A stretch of DNA of 64,000 bases, from positions 4,400,501-4,464,500 of the forward strand of contig NC_011566.1 in assembly GCF_000014885.1 (NCBI RefSeq). The letters are read 5' to 3'. The position numbers were made by a program, and so were the translations under genes. Below the pieces are notes generated by a model. That model saw only the letters and a program-made list of their open reading frames with translations. It was not told where the DNA came from and searched no databases. This DNA is from Shewanella piezotolerans WP3 (GTDB lineage Bacteria > Pseudomonadota > Gammaproteobacteria > Enterobacterales > Shewanellaceae). Position 1 is the stretch's first letter; every line of letters starts with the position of its first letter. Of the stretch, positions 63,795 to 64,000 are shown piece after piece.

Positions 63795-64000
63795 TTAGGC
63801 GTCGAATTTTGCATTTTCTTTATTTTTATTAAAACTCATCTTATGAAGTGCTGCTGGCGGTTGATCTCGTTCAATTAAGTAGCTCCAATAAGCATCATCA
63901 AAACCGCTAAAGATCTGTTTATGCTTACCTTCTGAACGCAAGATAAGCCACCACCAAACCAGCCCCCAAAGACCAAAGGTGAGTATCGTTGCCACGAAAT
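63795..64000 (-). CDS. Partial gene, membrane segment and charged tail
   Basis: The C-terminal part of a minus-strand gene that continues past the window edge. A hydrophobic segment ILTFGLWGLVWWWLIL is followed by a basic, polar tail of about 45 residues. The Trp-rich helix recalls small superinfection-immunity-like membrane proteins, but the beginning is missing and no family is claimed. Confidence 0.45.
   Translation of the reverse strand, partial: FVATILTFGLWGLVWWWLILRSEGKHKQIFSGFDDAYWSYLIERDQPPAALHKMSFNKNKENAKFDA

Overview
The window looks like a chromosomal segment of a marine gammaproteobacterium, most likely Shewanella. Supporting signs are the epd-pgk-fba block beside tkt and metK, lptF-lptG facing pepA, recJ-dsbC-xerD, trmN6-srmB, RhlE, YqiJ-YqiK, several small families typical of Shewanella and Vibrio (DUF2960, DUF2913, DsrE-like), and many copies of short interspersed palindromic elements. 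The species was not determined. No tRNA, rRNA, phage or CRISPR locus was seen.

Layout. 1-8.4 kb: ROK protein, MFS transporter, aminopeptidase P, an RhlE-type helicase, a secreted thioredoxin-fold protein and a DUF2913-like protein, separated by two families of MITE-like repeats. 8.4-21.1 kb: a secreted subtilase, the YqiJ/flotillin operon, a DsrE-like protein, an M32 carboxypeptidase, small conserved genes, then lptFG divergent from pepA. 21.1-25.9 kb: an accessory island. It holds three minus-strand gene cassettes with integron attC sites but no integrase, and one cassette junction is interrupted by an IS110/IS1111-type insertion sequence whose transposase is frameshifted. 25.9-39.9 kb: recJ, dsbC, xerD, a BrnQ transporter, trmN6, srmB, an RND efflux pair and a radical SAM protein. 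40-46.6 kb: a membrane PAS protein with a degenerate GGDEF domain, a two-segment membrane protein of unknown role, a ToxR/ToxS-like membrane regulator pair and a DUF481 outer-membrane protein. 46.7-54.5 kb: fba, pgk, epd and tkt on the minus strand, and metK on the plus strand behind a probable MetJ operator. 54.5-59.4 kb: a second accessory stretch rich in repeats, including a 51-bp hairpin array directly after the metK terminator. 59.4-64 kb: GNAT, GAF/degenerate-GGDEF, META lipoprotein, a GltP/DctA-type symporter and a gene cut by the window edge.

How it fits together. The core genes serve central carbon flow (tkt, epd, pgk, fba), SAM synthesis (metK), envelope assembly (lptFG), disulfide isomerisation (dsbC), DNA repair and chromosome resolution (recJ, xerD) and RNA remodelling (rhlE, srmB, trmN6). 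The most interesting parts are non-coding: the integrase-less cassette array with an attC-targeting IS, a TA-flanked MITE that supplies a stop codon in one place and separates dsbC from its terminator in another, and the hairpin array behind metK. All functions come from reading motifs by eye; no database search was run.
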